A DNA stretch of 64,000 nt from positions 372,001 to 436,000 of the forward strand of contig CATKHW010000286.1 of NCBI GenBank assembly GCA_949752795.1, read 5' to 3'. Positions 60,685-64,000 of this stretch are shown here, piece after piece. A model generated the notes under the pieces. That model made no database searches and had not been told where the DNA came from. It saw only the letters and a program-made list of their open reading frames with translations. Position numbers and translations under genes: made by a program. Origin of the DNA: Hyperoodon ampullatus. Taxonomy: Eukaryota > Chordata > Mammalia > Artiodactyla > Ziphiidae. The stretch's first letter is position 1. Each line of letters opens with the position of its first letter.

Positions 60685-62424
60685 AATCCCTTTCACTGAG
60701 GAAGGTGTAGGTCTTGTCTATTCCATAGTTGGTGTTTGGAACGGTACCTGTGCTTATATCAAACTCTGGTTTTATGCATCACCCCACCTCTTCTTCCCCC
60801 TTAAGCAGGCATAAGAGTGTTTTCTAAATGTGAGACACTGTTCTCTTTCCTAACTCACTTCAAGTGTAGCCATGTTTATAGGATCTTCATAAGTGATATC
60901 TTATGATAAGTTTCTTTTTCTGTGTGACTTATTTCACTTAGAATCATCGTACCTGAATCCACCCATTTTGCTGCTACTGGTCTTATGACATTGATTTCAT
61001 GGCTGAGGGATATTCCATCGTACGTAAGTACCACAATTTTTTGAACCATTTTTATATTTCCTGGGATACTTAAGGTGTACCCAAGTTGAGGTCCTTGTAA
61101 GCAGTGCAGCCCTAAATTTTGGGGTGGCTCTGTCTTATTATTTTTCAGTTTTCCCAAGGTATATTCCCTAGACTGGAAGTGCCCTTGGCTCTGTAGCTCT
61201 GTTCTTTACTTGTTTTAGGGAACACAATGCACTCCTCCAGAGAGGCAGTTGGCAATTTACATCCCACCCATCAGCATAAAAAGGCTCCCTGTTCTCCAGG
61301 GCCTGTCTTGCCTTTCTGGTTTTTACACTTTTTGTGGATGTCCCTTTTGACCCGTGGGAAGTGATACTTTTTTTGTAGTGCAGATTTGCATTGCCCGCTT
61401 GCTTGCTTGGCCAAAATGGGCGTATGCGTTTTCTCCTGAATATATTCACCAGAAAACGCATACACCCTTTTTGGCCAAGTGCATCATTGTCGAAGTTGGG
61501 CCCCTCTTCCTGTGCTTTAAAGGCGATTAGAATGTACCTCTTGAAATCTGTTTCCTGCTATTCTGCCTCGCTTTCAAGTCCACCTCGCTGCCTTCCCTCA
61601 ACAGATTTTTGGACGATAGTTGTCCTTTATTACTCGGCCAGTTTGTGAATTGCTGTGCCCCTGAGCTCCATTTTTCAACTCGTTTTTGGTGAGCTGACCG
61701 CAAGTCCAAAATTTTGGTTCAGGACCTATACTGGTTCCCGGTGGGTGGCTGAGACTTTGGTTAATTCTTCCTCCTGCCGGGAAATTACAGTGATATGTGC
61801 CCGTCCAAATGCCTAACAGCTGCTCTCTCATTGGTTCTCCCTCTTCCCTTTCATCCTCTGCCAAATTGGAAACCTGTGTGAACCAGGAGGTTAAAGGGGC
61901 TGTCTCTCCAAGTTGGGAGGTTGATAGTAAAGCAGATGTAAAGTCAAACTGGAGCACCAGGAGAGGGACTATTCGTTGAGTCTTAGAAACCTTTCGTATT
62001 CACAGTGTGTCCGTTCTCTAGGTTTCCCATACATGTTATAGCTGTAGTAACATTCCCTTCAACCTGGAGAGTTTGGACCCATGGAATGGGTGCCAGGCAT
62101 TTGTGCTTCAAAGTGTCTGCATTTGGTCACCCAATCTCACCAATCGTCACAGTCCCAAGTGTCCCTCCTTATGCCACATCCAGCTGTCGTTGTAGATAGG
62201 GTCATTCCAGGTTTCATCAGAGACCCTGAAGGAATTGTAAAGAATTTCCCAGTTTTTTTGTTTTGTTTTTGAAATTCCTTTTTATAGTGGGTTTGAGCTG
62301 ATTCTCGCTGCCATGTTTATGCCAGTCTAGACACACTTGATTCCCTTACGGAGACATATCAATACATAGGTTTTAAGATTCTTACTAGTCAGATATATTC
62401 CTCTGTGGGAAATATGGGGTTTTG
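60685..62424 (+). repeat. Monomer M25, class c2
   Basis: Matches M17 from its c2 part on ('ctaactcacttcaag', 'catgtttataggatc'). Its own head is genuine class c ('cacctcttcttccccc'). Palindrome 61406-61479 with four mismatches. Confidence 0.95.
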
Positions 62425-64000
62425 AGTCCCTTTCACTGAGGAAGGTGTAGGTCTTGTCTATTCCATAGTTGGTTTTTGGAACGGTACCTGTGCTTATATC
62501 AAACTCTGGTTTTATGCATCAGCCCACCTCTCCTTCCCCCTTAAGCAGACATAAGAGTGTTTTCTAAATGTGAGACACTGTTCTCTTTCCTAACTCAGTT
62601 CAAGTGTAGCCATGTTTACAGGATCTTCATAAGTGATATCTTATGATAAGTTTCTTTTTCTGTGTGACTTATTTCACTTAGAATCATCGTACCTGAATCC
62701 ACCCATTTTGCTGCTACTGGTCTTATGACATTGATTTCATGGCTGAGGGATATTCCATCGTACGTAAGTACCACAATTTTTTGAACCATTTTTATATTTC
62801 CTGGGATATTAAAGGTGTACCCAAGTTGAGGTCCTTGTAAGCAGTGCAGCCCTAAATTTTGGGGTGGCTCTGTCTTATTGATTTTCAGTTTTCCCAAGGT
62901 ATATTCCCTAGACTGGAAGTGCCCTTGGCTCTGTAGCTCTGTTGTTTACTTGTTTTAGGGAACACAATGCACTCCTCCAGAGAGGCAGTTGACAATTTAC
63001 ATCCCGCCCTTCAGCATAACAAGGCTCCCTGTTCTCCAGGGCCTCTCTTGCCTTTCTGGTTTTTACACATTTTGTGGATGTCCCTTTTGACCGGTGAGAA
63101 GTGATACTTCTTTGTAGTGCAGATTTGCATTGCCCGCTTGCTTGCTTGGCCAAAAAGGGCGTATGCGTTTTCTGCTGAATATATTCAGGAGAAAACGCAT
63201 ACGCCCTTTTTGGCCAAGTGCATCATTGTTGAAGTTGTGCCCCTCTTCCTGTGCTTTAAAGGCGATTCCAACCTACCTCTTGAAATCTGTTTCCTGCTAT
63301 TCTGCCTCGCTTTCAAGTCCGCCTCGTTGCCTTCCCTCAACAGATTTTTGGACGATAGTTGTCCTTTATTACTCGGCCAGTTTGTGAATTGCTGTGCCCC
63401 TGAGCTCCATTTTTCAACTCGTTTTTGGTGAGCTGTCCGCAAGTCCAAAATTTTGGTTCAGGACCTATACTGGTTCCCGGTGGGTGGCTGAGACTTTGGT
63501 TAATTCTTCTTCCTGCCGGGAAATTACAGTGATATGTGCCCGTCCAAATGCCTAACAGCTACTCTCTCATTGGTTCTCCCTCTTCCCTTTCATCCTCTGC
63601 CAAATTGGCAACCTGTGTGAACCAGGAGGTTAAAGGGGCTGTCTCTCCAAGTTGGGAGGTTGATAGTAAAGCAGATGGAAAGTCAAACCGGAGCACCAGG
63701 AGAGGGACTTTTCGTTGAGTCTTAGAAACCTTTCGTATTCACAGTGTGTCCGTTCTCTAGGTTTCCCGTACATGTTATAGCTGTAGTAATATTCCCTTCA
63801 ACCTGGAGAGTTGGGACCCATGGAATGGGTGCCTTGCATTTGTGCTTTAAAGGGTCTGCATTTGCTCACCCAATCTCACCAATCGTCTCAGTCCCAGGTG
63901 TCCCTCTTTATGCCACATCCAGCTGTCATTGTAGATAGGGTCATTCCAGGTTTCATCAGAGACCCTGAAGGAATTGTAAAGAATTTCCCAGTTTTTTTGT
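62425..64000 (+). repeat. Monomer M26, class d2 (cut by window end)
   Basis: 1576 bp present. Shares 'catcagcccacctctcc' and 'aagcagacataag' with M18. Palindrome 63145-63218 with one mismatch. The next monomer would be a1 if the order continues. Confidence 0.95.

Larger units (their letters stand above)
18964..64000 (+). repeat. Satellite array, monomer about 1739 bp, 26 monomers, continues past the window
   Basis: The phrase 'agtccctttcactgagg' recurs every 1733-1740 bp. All monomers are head to tail in one orientation. Monomer order: decayed antisense L1 3' end (from about 80 bp before the chosen start to about +720), a 74-bp inverted repeat at about +720 to +794, a further short stretch still alignable to L1, then about 850 bp of unrecognised DNA. 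The length falls in the range reported for the common cetacean satellite (about 1.58 kb in dolphins to about 1.76 kb in baleen whales), so this is probably that satellite. The identity rests on length, organism and tandem order, not on a sequence comparison. M1-M9 are heterogeneous, M10-M11 are mosaic, and M12-M26 form a higher-order repeat. Confidence 0.95.

Noticed and set aside
18964..64000. CENP-B box in the satellite monomer
   Set aside because: I checked the CGGG and CCCG sites of the monomer by eye against the core TTCGnnnnAnnCGGG and its reverse and found no match. A motif scan would settle it.
18964..64000. CRISPR array
   Set aside because: The repeat unit is about 1739 bp with no short repeat/spacer alternation, and the genome is mammalian.

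Overview
This window is non-coding mammalian repeat DNA, almost certainly from a cetacean. The best evidence is a tRNA-derived SINE of the cetacean/hippo/ruminant (CHR) type at 14478-14697, with a poly-A tail and a 13-bp target-site duplication. The young antisense L1 3' ends also match the cetartiodactyl (whale-type) L1 3' end as I recall it. I find no intact protein-coding gene. Nearly all open reading frames are short and recur once per repeat unit, which is what translating a satellite array gives.

Layout: (1) 1 to about 1060 is one old, strongly diverged and 5'-truncated copy of the same 1.74-kb satellite unit that fills the right two thirds of the window. An antisense L1 3' end follows (about 1085-1310). 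(2) 1311-4470 is unique-looking flanking DNA. It holds a possible exon-like pair, the wreck of a class I (gamma-like) endogenous retroviral pol gene on the minus strand (about 3050-3800, perhaps further), and a three-copy minisatellite (3873-4075). (3) 4471-18959 is a head-to-tail array of a roughly 2.73-kb macrosatellite, five full units and one partial. Each unit is a GC-rich block, an AT-rich spacer, a long antisense L1 3' end, a middle block and a second, shorter antisense L1 3' end. One unit carries the SINE. (4) At 18960-18963 the array switches abruptly, in the same orientation, to (5) a head-to-tail array of a roughly 1739-bp satellite, 25 full monomers and one cut by the window end. 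Its length fits the common cetacean satellite known from the literature.

The 1.74-kb monomer is itself a composite. Its first part is a decayed antisense L1 3' end, interrupted by a 74-bp inverted repeat with no spacer. That inverted repeat is a perfect palindrome in some monomers and has mariner-MITE-like ends (TTGGCCAAAAAG). The left monomers M1-M9 differ from one another and show no regular order. From about 38090 on the array has a nested higher-order structure: four monomer classes (a, b, c, d) of about 6.95 kb, themselves paired into an eight-monomer period (a1 b1 c1 d1 a2 b2 c2 d2, about 13.9 kb). Two copies are visible, and the first lacks exactly one monomer (b2) through an exchange that can be placed within about 40 bp. 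There are no pathways or operons here. The biology is satellite birth from retrotransposon 3' ends, amplification and homogenisation.
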